This document shows, one piece after another, positions 17,914 through 26,580 of a stretch of 64,000 nt of DNA. A model generated the notes under the pieces. That model did not search any database. It had not been told where the DNA came from and was given only the letters and a program-made list of their open reading frames with translations. Position numbers and translations under genes: made by a program. The stretch covers positions 245,238 to 309,237 of the forward strand of contig CAVVWN010000004.1 of assembly GCA_963752045.1 (NCBI GenBank), written 5' to 3'. Position 1 is the first letter of the stretch; every line of letters starts with the position of its first letter. Source of the DNA: DATKDF01 sp963752045 (GTDB lineage: Bacteria > Acidobacteriota > Vicinamibacteria > Vicinamibacterales > SCN-69-37).

Positions 17914-18784
17914 AGACGCGGCGCCCCTGGACGCCCGGCACGCGGCGCCGCTCGGCGCGGCGCCGCTTCACGCGCCGCTCGTCACTCCGGCGGCGCTCGC
18001 TTCCGAGGCGCCGCCGCCGCTCCTCATCGACTGCCGGCCGGCCGAGCTTTTCGCGGCCGGCCACATTCCCGGCGCCGTGCATCTCGACCTCTGGGGCGTG
18101 AGCCTCATCGACACCACCGAGGCGCCCCTCCGCGCCTTCATGTGGATGATCGGCCACCTGTTCTCGCTCCGCGGCGTCACGCCCGAACGCCCGGTCGTCG
18201 TCTACGACCGGGACTCCGGCATCCGCGCGGCCAGGGCCTTCTGGTTTCTCGAGTACCTCGGCCATCCGAACGCGCGCGTGCTCGACGGCGGCTTCAAGGC
18301 CTGGACCGACGAGCGGCTGCCGACGACGACCGAAGCCGTGGCGCCCACGCCGAGCGCCTGGCACGGCACCCCCAATCCGTCACGCCTGGCCACCATCGAC
18401 CAGGTCCGCGACCGGCTCGGCAATCCGGCCGTCGCCATCGTCGACACGCGCACCGACGGCGAGTACTTCGCCGAGGTCGTGCGCGCGAAGCGCGGCGGCG
18501 CCGTCCCCGGCGCCGTCCATCTCGAGTGGACGCGCAACCTCGACGCCGACGGGCGCTTCAAGTCGAAGGACGAGCTCTCGGCGATGTACGCCGAGGCCGG
18601 CGTGACGCCCGACAAGGAAGCCATCACCTACTGCCAGGGCGGCTACCGCGCCGCACACGGCTACCTCGCGCTCCGCATCCTCGGCTACCCGAACGTGCGC
18701 AATTACACCGGGTCGTGGAAGGAATGGGGCGACCGCGATGACGTGCCGATCGAAATCGTCAAACGCCCGCAGGCCGGGCCGTGA
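17891..18784 (+). CDS. Thiosulfate/3-mercaptopyruvate sulfurtransferase (two rhodanese domains)
   Basis: A 297-residue tandem rhodanese. The N-terminal, inactive-type domain runs from about residue 30 (LLIDCRPAELFAAGHIPGAV) to 150. The C-terminal domain carries the catalytic Cys in TYCQGGYRA at about residue 246. It transfers sulfane sulfur to cyanide or thiols. The start is GTG in the hairpin at 17885-17913, giving the N-terminus MENRPVPL; no other in-frame start precedes the domain. An Ala/Leu/His-rich linker of about 25 residues follows. Confidence 0.9.
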   Translation: MENRPVPLDAAPLDARHAAPLGAAPLHAPLVTPAALASEAPPPLLIDCRPAELFAAGHIPGAVHLDLWGVSLIDTTEAPLRAFMWMIGHLFSLRGVTPERPVVVYDRDSGIRAARAFWFLEYLGHPNARVLDGGFKAWTDERLPTTTEAVAPTPSAWHGTPNPSRLATIDQVRDRLGNPAVAIVDTRTDGEYFAEVVRAKRGGAVPGAVHLEWTRNLDADGRFKSKDELSAMYAEAGVTPDKEAITYCQGGYRAAHGYLALRILGYPNVRNYTGSWKEWGDRDDVPIEIVKRPQAGP

Positions 18785-18798
18785 TGTCCGACGATACA

Positions 18799-18804
18799 TA
18801 ATGT
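18799..18804 (+). promoter_or_regulatory. Possible -10 box of a leaderless promoter
   Basis: TAATGT, seven bases before the kinase ATG, fits the TAnnnT-N6/7-ATG pattern seen at other starts here. CATAAT two bases upstream is an alternative box. No ribosome site is present. Confidence 0.4.
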
Positions 18805-18811
18805 CCCCTCC

Positions 18812-19837
18812 ATGACAGGCGAGACCGTCGGCAAGTACAGGATCGTCGAGTCGATTGGGCGCGGCGGCGTGAGTACCGTTTACCGCGGTCTCGACACGGA
18901 ACTCAACCGCGACGTGGCAATCAAGGTGCTCAACACCTCGACGGTCGACTCGGTTCAGGTCCGCCGGTTCGAGAAGGAAGCCCTGGCGCTTTCCCGCGTG
19001 GCGCATCCGGGGATCGCGGCGATTCTCGACCTCATCGAGCACGGCAAGGAGCGCCTGCTCGTCATGGAGCTTCTCGAAGGCGAGACGCTCGACGCGCTCG
19101 TGCGCCGCCAGGGCCCCCTTGCGCCCATCCGCGCCGCCGCGCTCATCGTCCAGGCGCTTGCGGCCCTCGGCTTCGCGCATCGCGAGGGCGTCGTGCACCG
19201 CGACATCAAGCCCGGCAATCTGATCCTCACCAATGCCGGTCCGCTCAAGATTCTCGACTTCGGCGTGGCCCTCATCGCCGGCACCGATCCGCTCACCGAG
19301 GCCGGGTTTCTCGTCGGCACGCCGGCCTACATGGCGCCCGAGCAGGTCACGGGCGCGCCCGTCGACGCGCGCACCGATCTCTATTCGATGGGCCTCGTGT
19401 TTTACTTCCTCGTCACGGGCAAGCTCCCGTTCACGGGAAAGACGCCCGCGCTCATCGCGCAGGCGCGCGTCGACACCGATCCCGTGCCGGCCCGCACCCA
19501 CATGCACGCCCTGCCGCCCTGGGTGGAGTCGGTGCTCGCCCGGGCCATCGCGCGCGACCCGGCGGACCGGTACCAGTCGGCCGACGAGTTCAAGGCGGCG
19601 CTCGAAGCGGGCGTGCGCGGCCAGCCGCTCGCAGGCGCCGGCGTGATGCTCGAGCCGGAGGCCGAGACGGTGGCGATGCAGATTCCGGATTTCGCCCGGA
19701 AGAAGCCCCTCGGCGCTGCCCCTGCCGCACCCGCGGCCCGCCCAGCCGCCCGCCGCAAGCCCCTGAGCTCCGGATTCATGCTCGTGGCCGCCCTTGTGAT
19801 CGCGGCAATTATGGCTTTGATGCTCCTGAGCCGATAA
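18812..19837 (+). CDS. Membrane-anchored Ser/Thr protein kinase (PknB-like)
   Basis: A 341-residue Hanks-type kinase with the domain at residues 1-270. The Gly loop is IGRGGVSTVYRG, the ATP-binding Lys is in VAIKVL (about 38), the catalytic loop is HRDIKPGN (about 129-136), DFG is at about 149, and the activation-segment end is GTPAYMAPEQ. A Pro/Ala-rich juxtamembrane linker leads to one C-terminal helix (about residues 322-340), so the kinase faces the cytoplasm with almost no external domain. No sensor domain or cognate phosphatase is nearby. Confidence 0.92.
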   Translation: MTGETVGKYRIVESIGRGGVSTVYRGLDTELNRDVAIKVLNTSTVDSVQVRRFEKEALALSRVAHPGIAAILDLIEHGKERLLVMELLEGETLDALVRRQGPLAPIRAAALIVQALAALGFAHREGVVHRDIKPGNLILTNAGPLKILDFGVALIAGTDPLTEAGFLVGTPAYMAPEQVTGAPVDARTDLYSMGLVFYFLVTGKLPFTGKTPALIAQARVDTDPVPARTHMHALPPWVESVLARAIARDPADRYQSADEFKAALEAGVRGQPLAGAGVMLEPEAETVAMQIPDFARKKPLGAAPAAPAARPAARRKPLSSGFMLVAALVIAAIMALMLLSR

Positions 19838-19845
19838 GCTGCCTG

Positions 19846-21333
19846 ATGCCGGGACTTCCCTTGGAGCGCACCGTGCCAGATCCCAGATTCCAGATCCCAG
19901 ATTCTAGATTCACGCTGCGACCCGTTCTTGCCGTTGTCGCAGCCGCCGCCGTAGCTTGCAGCGGCAATCCGCCTCCGGCGACGGGCGGGTCGAGGCCGGG
20001 CGACTTCATCGCCCGCCAGGCCGGCGCCCGCGCCGTGAGCACCGAGGCCGCGAGCATCACCGAAGCGTCGATTCGCAGCCACATGGAGTTTCTCGCAAGC
20101 GACGCGCTCAACGGCCGCGGCAGCGGCACGCGCGAGGAATGGATGGCCGCCGAGTACATCGGCTCGCAGTTCAGCAGCTGGGGGCTCGAGCCGATGGGCG
20201 ACGCCGGCGGGTTCGTGCAGCAGATCGCGCTCGCGGACTTCGACGTCACCGGTCCGGCTGTCATCGAAGCCGGCGACCTGCGCCTCACGCACGGACGCGA
20301 GATGCTCGTCTGGTCGGTCTCGCGCCCGGTCACCTCGGGTCAGTTGATCAAGTACGCGGGGGAGGAGTCGGTGCCGATGGGCACCATCCTGCTGCTTCCC
20401 GAAGGCCGCGCGGCCACGCCCGTCGCCGGCGCGTCGATGCTCATCGCGCTGGCGACCGAGCGCGAGACGTCACAGTGGGACGAGCGCGCGTCGCGGCCGC
20501 TTCGCATGCCGACTGAAATCACGAAACTCGCCGCCGCACCCGCCGCGCGGCCGACCATCGTCTACGTCACGCCGGAGACGCACGCGGCGCTCGGCGCGCT
20601 CTTCGACCGTACCGTGGTCACCCTCAGCGTGCCCATCGGCGAGCCCCGTCGGTCGTACACGTGGAACGTGGTCGGCAAGCTCACCGGCAGCAACTCGATT
20701 GCCGCCGACGAGGTGCTGGTGCTCGGCGCGCACCTCGATCACGTCGGCAGTCGCGGCACCGAGGGCGACACCATCTACAACGGCGCCGACGACGATGCGT
20801 CGGGCACGGTGGCGGTGATGGAGCTGGCGCGCGCGATCGCGTCCGGCCCGCGCCCGCGCCGCTCCGTTGTCTTTGCGCTCTTCGGCAGCGAAGAGCGCGG
20901 CGGGCTTGGCGCGCGTTACTTCGTCGGTCTGCCCGTCGTGCCCCTCGACCGCATGGTCGCGCAGATCCAGTTCGAGATGATCGGCCGGCCCGACGCGGCG
21001 ATCGAAGCCGAGACGCTGTGGCTCACCGGGTACGAGCGGTCGAACCTCGGCTCGGCGCTGGCCGCGCGGGGCGCGCGCCTTGTGGCCGACCCGCATCCCG
21101 ATGAGAACTTCTTTCAACGGTCCGACAATATCCAATTTGCCCGCGCGGGCGTCGTCGCGCACACCGTCTCGAGCTTCGGCCTCCACGAGGACTACCATCG
21201 CCCGTCTGACGAAATCGACACGATCGACTTCGCCCACATGACAATGGCGATCCGGTCGATGCTCGAGCCCATCCGGTGGCTGGCAGGATCGGAGTTCAAG
21301 CCCGCCTGGAACCCGGGAGGCAAGCCGAATTAG
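19846..21333 (+). CDS. M28-family metallopeptidase, lipoprotein
   Basis: A 495-residue zinc aminopeptidase-type protein. Metal-ligand motifs are GAHLDHVGSRG (about residue 299), YNGADDDASG and LFGSEERGG, with a late HEDYHRPSDE His. A lipobox (AAAAVACSG) predicts a lipidated Cys, so it acts outside the cytoplasm. The start is uncertain: the ATG at 19846 gives an N-terminus partly encoded by the ATCTGGG repeat family (PDPRFQIPDSRF) before the signal peptide. A PA-like insert lies between residues 110 and 260. Confidence 0.85.
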   Translation: MPGLPLERTVPDPRFQIPDSRFTLRPVLAVVAAAAVACSGNPPPATGGSRPGDFIARQAGARAVSTEAASITEASIRSHMEFLASDALNGRGSGTREEWMAAEYIGSQFSSWGLEPMGDAGGFVQQIALADFDVTGPAVIEAGDLRLTHGREMLVWSVSRPVTSGQLIKYAGEESVPMGTILLLPEGRAATPVAGASMLIALATERETSQWDERASRPLRMPTEITKLAAAPAARPTIVYVTPETHAALGALFDRTVVTLSVPIGEPRRSYTWNVVGKLTGSNSIAADEVLVLGAHLDHVGSRGTEGDTIYNGADDDASGTVAVMELARAIASGPRPRRSVVFALFGSEERGGLGARYFVGLPVVPLDRMVAQIQFEMIGRPDAAIEAETLWLTGYERSNLGSALAARGARLVADPHPDENFFQRSDNIQFARAGVVAHTVSSFGLHEDYHRPSDEIDTIDFAHMTMAIRSMLEPIRWLAGSEFKPAWNPGGKPN

Positions 21334-21461
21334 CGAATTAGTGAATTAGTGAATTAGTGAATTGAGCTGCTGGAGGGGCGGGCTTCAGCCCGCCCTGACC
21401 ATAGGGCCGGCTGAAGCCGGCCCCTCCATCTGACTCGGTCGCCTGACGAGTGAGGTTCCCC
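21334..21461. repeat. GAATTAGTG tandem repeat plus paired REP-like palindromes
   Basis: Four copies of GAATTAGTG (21334-21366) follow the peptidase stop. The two-part palindrome then lies at 21372-21427: GGGCGGGCTTCAGCCCGCC, a 12-base gap, GGGCCGGCTGAAGCCGGCCC. No gene is present. Confidence 0.8.
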
Positions 21462-21926
21462 ATGCGTGTCTTCGTCCTGGTCCTGTGCCTCGTCCTCGCC
21501 GCCTGCGCCGCTCCGCCACCGCCCCCCGAGCCGGCGGCTCCCGCCGATCCTGAGTTCATCAACCTCGTCGACCCCTGGCCGTATCCGTTCTCGTCGGCGG
21601 TGCGGGCCGGTGATCTGATCTTCCTGTCCGGCCAGGTCGGCAGTGTCACTATCGACGGCGTGCCCCAGCTCGTCTCGGGCGGCTTCGACGCCGAGGCGCG
21701 ACAGACGATGGAGAACATCAAGGAAGTGGTCGAGCACGCCGGGTCGTCGATGGACCGGGTCGTCAAGTGCCAGGTCATGCTGGCCGACATGGCCGACTGG
21801 CCGCGCTTCAACGAGATCTACGCCGAGTACTTCCCGGGCCCGAAGCCCGCACGCGACGCCTGGGGCGCAAACGGCCTCGCGCTCGGCGCGCGCGTCGAGG
21901 TGGACTGCATCGCCCAGGCAAGGTAG
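21462..21926 (+). CDS. RidA/YjgF-family lipoprotein
   Basis: 154 residues. The lipoprotein signal is MRVFVLVLCLVLAACAA, followed by a Pro-rich linker and a complete RidA domain (about residues 35-152) with LIFLSGQVGS, QTMENIKEVVEHAGSSMDRV and the C-terminal GARVEVDCIA. Cytoplasmic RidA deaminates reactive enamines; this one is exported and lipid-anchored, and the usual substrate-binding Arg in the last strand reads as ARVEVDCIA. The function is uncertain. ATG 21462 is preferred to a GTG four codons earlier because GAGTGAGG is correctly spaced. Confidence 0.85.
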   Translation: MRVFVLVLCLVLAACAAPPPPPEPAAPADPEFINLVDPWPYPFSSAVRAGDLIFLSGQVGSVTIDGVPQLVSGGFDAEARQTMENIKEVVEHAGSSMDRVVKCQVMLADMADWPRFNEIYAEYFPGPKPARDAWGANGLALGARVEVDCIAQAR

Positions 21927-22114
21927 CGACACCTGGAATCTGGGATCTGGAATCTGGGATCTGGGATCTGGAATGCCGGAGGGGCGGGCTTCAGCCCGCC
22001 CGCGTCGAGGGCCGGCTGAAGCCGGCCCCTCCGTGAGGCTTGCGGCGCCCGCCGAGAGCGCGGCAGGCGTTACAATCGGACCGACTGCGACGATCGAACG
22101 CCCTGGGGGAGGTC
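21927..22114. repeat. ATCTGGAATCTGGG words and paired REP-like palindromes
   Basis: 21935-21974 is made of alternating GAATCTGGGATCTGG words. 21977-22032 is the two-part REP-like palindrome. TTACAAT at 22069-22075 may be a -10 box for the downstream kinase gene. Confidence 0.7.
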
Positions 22115-24733
22115 ATGCCCGAGCGGCGCATCGGCAAATTCGAGCTTCTCGACAAACTCGGTCACGGCGGCATGGGTGTCGTCTACCGCGCGCGCGACGT
22201 GCGGCTCGACCGGTTGGTGGCGCTCAAGCTGATGCAGCCGGACCGGTCGCTCGACGAGTCGAGCCGCCAGCGTTTCCTGCGCGAGTGCCGTGCGGTGGCC
22301 TCGCTCAATCATCCCAACATCGCCACGCTCTACGAGGCCGACGAGACCGGCGACGGGACGCTGTACTTCGCCGCCGAGCTCGTCGAGGGCGAGACCCTCT
22401 CGGCCGAGATCGAGCGCGGGCCCGTGCCGCTCGATCGCGCTCTCGCGTACGGCCTGCAGCTGGCCGATGCGCTCGCCGCGGCCCACGGGCGAGACATCGT
22501 CCACCGCGACATCAAGGCGGCCAACGTGATGACCACGCCGGCCGGTCGCGTGAAGGTCCTCGACTTCGGGCTGGCCCGTCTGGGCCGCGCGCGCGAGATC
22601 GCAGCGCCCGAGGCCGTCACCGTCGCGGCCGACCAGACGGCCGTCATCGACCGCAGCGTGGCCGGGTCAGTGGTCGGGACGCCCGGCAACATGGCGCCCG
22701 AGCAGATTTCGGGCCTCCCGGCCGGCCCGCCGGCCGACATCTTCGCCACGGGCATCGTGCTGTATCAACTGGTCACGAACGTTCACCCGTTTGGCGGCGA
22801 CAGCCTGCAGGAGAAGTTCTGGAAGGCGCTGCATGATGACCCGCCCCCGGTCTCCGAGATCAACCGGCGCGTGCCCGCGTCGCTCGCCGCGGTGATCGCG
22901 AAGTGCCTCCAGAAAGATCCAGCGGACCGCTATCAGAACGGCGCGGAGCTCGTCGCCGCGCTGTCCGGGATACGGCTCGACAGCCGAGCGCGCGCGCTGA
23001 AATGGGGCGCGATCGCCGCGGCCGTCGCGACGCTCTCGGTCGGCCTCTGGTGGAGCCAGCGCGACACGCTGGCCTTCGCCAGAGAGGATCGCATCCTGAT
23101 TGCCGACGTGGTGAATGAGACGTCGGAGAGCGTGTTCAGCGGCGCGCTTGGAACGGCGCTCGAGGTGGACCTGCGCCAGTCGCAGTACGCGCTCGTCGTC
23201 GGACGCCGGGAAGTGGTCGAAGCGCTGCAGCTCACGCGCCGGACGCCCGAGACGCCGCTCGATCTCGACACGGCGCTCGAGCTGGCGCGCTGGGTCGGCG
23301 CCAAGGCCGTGCTGGCGCCGTCCATCGCGCAGGTTGGCGAGACGTTCCGGCTCGAGGCCGTCCTGTACGCCACCGAGAGCGGCAGCCCCGTCGACAGCGT
23401 GATCGTGATGGCCGCGGGCAGGGACGCCGTGCTTCAGACAGCCGTGGACGAGCTCACCGCCGGAGTTCGCGAGCGGCTCGGCGAGTCGCTCGCGCAGATC
23501 GAACAGGCCGACGCGCCCGTCGTCAAGGTCACAACCGCGTCGTGGGACGCACTGGAGGCGGTGCGTCTCGGTTCGCAGGCGGTTGACGAGTCGAGAATGC
23601 CCGAGGCGGCCGCGTTCTTCGAGGAAGCGCTCGTGCGCGATCCGGAATTCGCCGCCGCGAAGGGCCAGCTGGGCCTGATCTTCATCCAGTTCCTCAATCA
23701 GCCCGAGCGCGGCAAAGAGCTGCTGGCCGAGGCAGCGGCCGCGTCAGACCGGCTGACCGACTACGAGCGGCTGATGCTCAAGGCGCTGGTCACGCAGTAC
23801 GTGGATGGCGATCTGACCGCCGCGCTCGACGAGTTCGAGGCGGCGTCCGACATGTTCCCGGAGCGGACCGAACCCTACCGCAATCGGGGGATCATCCTGC
23901 GCACGCTCGGGCGCTACGAGGAGGCGGCCGGGATGTTCTTCGAATCACACACGCGCGCGCCGAAGTCGGCCGGCCCGCTCGAGTTGTTGTGGTTCGTGCA
24001 GGTCGGCCCGTTGCGGCAACCGGTTGCAGGGGAGAAGACCGCGCGCGATCTCCTCGAGCTGAGGCCGGACAATCCCGACTACCAGCACATGGTCGCGTGG
24101 ACGCTGGTGGCACGGAAGAGATTTGCCGATGCGCTCGCCGAACTGGAGTCGATTCTGGCCGAACATCCCGACCACGTCAGAAGCCGGATCAATCGCGCGC
24201 ACCTGGTCTTTCGGCTCGGCGACAACACGCGCGCCGTGTCGCTCTATCGGGAGGTTCTCGAAGGCGCACGGGCGGGAGAACTCCAGCAGGACGCCGGCGT
24301 GGCCGCCTTCTGGCTGGCCATGGCGCTGCAGGCCGCCGGGCAGGCCGACGAGGCCGAGGCGCTTCTCGCCGCCGGGCTCGACGTTGCCTCAGACCCGGGA
24401 CCAGGGGCGCAGTCGGCGTTCCGCCAGTTTCGCGCGGCAGTTCGGACGCAGATACAGGCCGCGCGCGGCCGCACGATCGAGGCCCGCAGGGAACTCAACG
24501 CCGTGCTCGTGCCGGAGCAGGATGTCGCAGCTCCGATCACCGTCAGCTCGGCCCTCGCGTTCCTCGGCGATCGCGACCGTGCTCTCGAAATACTCGAACC
24601 GGCTCTGAAGCTGCAGTGGGATCCCTACTACTGCCTGATTCTCCCGGAGTTTCTTCCGCTCTGGGACGACCCGCGGTTTGGCGCGCTCTTCACGGTTGAC
24701 GAGCCTGACCCGACGGGCGGACTCGAAGGCTGA
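22115..24733 (+). CDS. Ser/Thr protein kinase with C-terminal TPR-like sensor region
   Basis: 872 residues. The kinase domain (about 1-270) is complete: LGHGGMGVVYRARD, VALKLM, HRDIKAANV (about 130) and DFGLAR (about 149). One membrane helix (ALKWGAIAAAVATLSVGLWW, about residues 294-314) separates it from an extracytoplasmic part of about 550 residues. That part begins with a TolB-like segment (ILIADVVNETSESVFSGALG) and continues with tetratricopeptide-like helical repeats rich in Ala and Leu. This layout is common in acidobacterial kinases. GGGGGAGG supports the ATG at 22115. Confidence 0.9.
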   Translation: MPERRIGKFELLDKLGHGGMGVVYRARDVRLDRLVALKLMQPDRSLDESSRQRFLRECRAVASLNHPNIATLYEADETGDGTLYFAAELVEGETLSAEIERGPVPLDRALAYGLQLADALAAAHGRDIVHRDIKAANVMTTPAGRVKVLDFGLARLGRAREIAAPEAVTVAADQTAVIDRSVAGSVVGTPGNMAPEQISGLPAGPPADIFATGIVLYQLVTNVHPFGGDSLQEKFWKALHDDPPPVSEINRRVPASLAAVIAKCLQKDPADRYQNGAELVAALSGIRLDSRARALKWGAIAAAVATLSVGLWWSQRDTLAFAREDRILIADVVNETSESVFSGALGTALEVDLRQSQYALVVGRREVVEALQLTRRTPETPLDLDTALELARWVGAKAVLAPSIAQVGETFRLEAVLYATESGSPVDSVIVMAAGRDAVLQTAVDELTAGVRERLGESLAQIEQADAPVVKVTTASWDALEAVRLGSQAVDESRMPEAAAFFEEALVRDPEFAAAKGQLGLIFIQFLNQPERGKELLAEAAAASDRLTDYERLMLKALVTQYVDGDLTAALDEFEAASDMFPERTEPYRNRGIILRTLGRYEEAAGMFFESHTRAPKSAGPLELLWFVQVGPLRQPVAGEKTARDLLELRPDNPDYQHMVAWTLVARKRFADALAELESILAEHPDHVRSRINRAHLVFRLGDNTRAVSLYREVLEGARAGELQQDAGVAAFWLAMALQAAGQADEAEALLAAGLDVASDPGPGAQSAFRQFRAAVRTQIQAARGRTIEARRELNAVLVPEQDVAAPITVSSALAFLGDRDRALEILEPALKLQWDPYYCLILPEFLPLWDDPRFGALFTVDEPDPTGGLEG

Positions 24734-24761
24734 CGCCGGGCCGGTTTGCCGGCCGGCCTCG

Positions 24762-25814
24762 TCAGCGTGTGACGACAGGCTGCGTCCACGCCGTTCGCCC
24801 GTTCGACTCCAGCACCTTCGCGCGCACGTAGCCTTCGTCGCCCTTGAAGGTGTAGGTGGCTTTCGGATCGGGTGATTCCGACAGCACCCGGCCGCCTGTG
24901 CCGATGAACTGAATCGTGTACTTCGACGAGCCGGCGACGCGCACCGACACGGTCATCGACTCGCGCGTGACCTGATAGTCGTCGAGCACGACGCCGGTTG
25001 ACGCGTAGAAGTCGCCGCGTTCCATCGCCGCGAGGAGCGCGCGCGCCTCGAGCCGTTCGGCGCGCACCATCACCCACCCGCGCCCCGGTCCGGCGACGTC
25101 CGGGTTCCCCGGCTGCTTGAACGTATGCGCATCGTCGACCGCGATGCCATAGAGGAGCAGCCCGCTCGAGAGGATTTGATCCCAGGCGGCTTCCATCCCT
25201 GCAACACCGCCGCCGCCGAAGTCGTTCGTCACCGGGTGGCCGTTATAGACCTCGAAGAGGCGGTTGCGCCGCACCTGGGCCAGCTCGTCGGCCGTGACCG
25301 ACCATCCGAAGTTCGGGTGGTTGATGTGCGGGATGCCGTTTGCGGCCCGGATCGCGTCGACGTTGCGCTGCAGCACGCTCACGACCGAGTCGCCGCCCTG
25401 GGGGTCGACCTTCGTGGCGACGTCCAGTCCGTTCACGTGCAGCGACCTGCCATCGAACCGGTCCGTCACTTCCTCGCCTTTGATGACGAGAAACTTCTCG
25501 TCGGCGCCGTGCAGCGCGTCAAGCGCCTCGACGTTCGTCAGAAAGTTGTGGTCGGTGAGCACGACGAACTGGTACCCATGCTCCCGATACCACTTCACGA
25601 CGTCGTCCGGCGTGCTGTCGCCGTCGGAATTGAGCGTGTGGGTATGCGTGTTGCCCTTGTACCAGCGAAGCGCCGGCTGATCCTGCGGCGCCACCGGCAC
25701 ATCTGGCCCGGCCAGCAGAACCGGCAGGAAGGCCAGCGAGACCAGGGCGGTGCCCACGGCGACACGCGGGCTGATCGGGAGACGAAGGATCGGGGAGAGT
25801 CGCGAACTCGGCAT
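24762..25814 (-). CDS. PHP-type metallohydrolase (CehA/McbA-like), secreted
   Basis: A 350-residue protein with a signal-anchor at about residues 15-40 and a PHP-type metal site: NTHTHTLNSDG, LTDHNF, HINHPNFGW and VDDAHTF. CehA-type enzymes hydrolyse esters or phosphoesters; the substrate here is unknown. The ATG at 25814 is preferred to an upstream ATG because TATACT lies seven bases before it on the minus strand, as for a leaderless transcript. Confidence 0.83.
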   Translation of the reverse strand: MPSSRLSPILRLPISPRVAVGTALVSLAFLPVLLAGPDVPVAPQDQPALRWYKGNTHTHTLNSDGDSTPDDVVKWYREHGYQFVVLTDHNFLTNVEALDALHGADEKFLVIKGEEVTDRFDGRSLHVNGLDVATKVDPQGGDSVVSVLQRNVDAIRAANGIPHINHPNFGWSVTADELAQVRRNRLFEVYNGHPVTNDFGGGGVAGMEAAWDQILSSGLLLYGIAVDDAHTFKQPGNPDVAGPGRGWVMVRAERLEARALLAAMERGDFYASTGVVLDDYQVTRESMTVSVRVAGSSKYTIQFIGTGGRVLSESPDPKATYTFKGDEGYVRAKVLESNGRTAWTQPVVTR

Positions 25815-25821
25815 GCGCGGG

Positions 25822-25827
25822 AGTATA
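25822..25827 (-). promoter_or_regulatory. -10 box of a probable leaderless promoter
   Basis: TATACT (minus strand) is separated from the ATG at 25814 by CCCGCGC, almost the same seven-base spacer (CTCCCGC) as at def. Confidence 0.55.
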
Positions 25828-25856
25828 CCCGGCCGGTGGAACACGCGCGTGACGAG

Positions 25857-26253
25857 TCACGATCCAGCGGCCGCCGCCTGGCGACGCACGTACTCGCGTT
25901 CCATCTCGCAGAAAGCGGCGGTGATCGACGTAGCGCTTGAAGGCGTAGATCTTCAGATGCGCAAGCCGTGAGGGCGATCCGTACAACAGCGCACACGACT
26001 CCGTGATCTTCTTCAGCAGGAGCGGATCGGCGTGGTTGATGACAACCAGATCCACCTCGCGGCCGGGAAAGAGGGCCTGCACATCTCCCGTCAGCCTGGC
26101 GACGTCGTCGAACGACGCGGGCGCGCGCTCGAGCAGCACGCCGATGTCGAGGTCGCTCGCGGCGTGAGTTCGGCCGGACACCGTCGACCCGAACTGCAGC
26201 AGCAATTCAATGCCATGCTGCCGCGCAAAACGCTCGATGAGGGCAGGGTCCAC
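25857..26253 (-). CDS. MntA-like nucleotidyltransferase-domain protein (one frameshift)
   Basis: About 132 residues of the minimal nucleotidyltransferase fold: LLLQFGSTVSGRTHAASDLD gives the GS-x-DxD catalytic motif, and VDLVVINHADPLL supplies the third strand. Family members include MntA antitoxins that AMPylate HepT toxins. No HepT gene adjoins it. An extra base at 25908 (an additional C between CTG and GAG on the coding strand) breaks the C-terminus, which otherwise would read EMEREYVRRQAAAAGS and stop at 25857. The GTG start has TATAAT six bases upstream. Confidence 0.75.
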
Positions 26254-26259
26254 ACCGCG

Positions 26260-26265
26260 ATTATA
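26260..26265 (-). promoter_or_regulatory. -10 box of a probable leaderless promoter
   Basis: TATAAT on the minus strand ends six bases before the GTG at 26253; no ribosome-binding site is present. Confidence 0.55.
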
Positions 26266-26301
26266 GGCCCGACCTGGTACCTGCGCCGCCAGGCCGCTCC
26301 G

Positions 26302-26324
26302 GCCCGATTCGATCGCCAGCACCG
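26302..26324. repeat. Short copy of the amidase gene 3' end
   Basis: GGCCCGATTCGATCGCCAGC and the next bases repeat the last seven codons of the amidase gene (26585-26606) with one inserted T. With the original, it flanks the 233-bp palindromic element. Confidence 0.75.
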
Positions 26325-26326
26325 GC

Positions 26327-26559
26327 GTGATGCCACCGCGGCCGGACCGTGCCGGCGGCGGACGTCGGACGGCGCGACAGCGCCAGCGCGAAACCGCAGC
26401 GAAAGGACGCAGCGATTTCGAGGATCGGCTCCGAAGGCCCGAGCCAGGCCGAATTAGGAAACGTGCGATGGGCGAAGGATGAAACGGCGCGCAGCGGAGC
26501 GACGGTTTCGCGCGCCGACTCCGCGGGAGCCGCGTACGGTCCGGCCGCGGTGGCATCAC
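26327..26559. mobile_element. 233-bp palindromic element beside the amidase stop codon
   Basis: The 24-base termini are perfect inverted repeats beginning GTGATGCCACCGCGGCCGG (26327-26350 and 26536-26559). The interior shares words with the def-associated elements (GCGAAACCGC, GCTCCGAAGGCC, GCGGTTTCG) and is almost the same length (235 bp there). It has no gene. It lies 21 bases beyond the amidase stop, and a copy of that gene's 3' end lies on its far side. Confidence 0.7.
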
Positions 26560-26580
26560 GGGGACTGGCGCTCCGTTCGC

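Noticed and set aside
22040..22114. Upstream extension of the second kinase from an earlier ATG
   Set aside because: The added residues come from the REP-like palindrome edge; the ATG at 22115 has GGGGGAGG and the normal kinase N-terminus.
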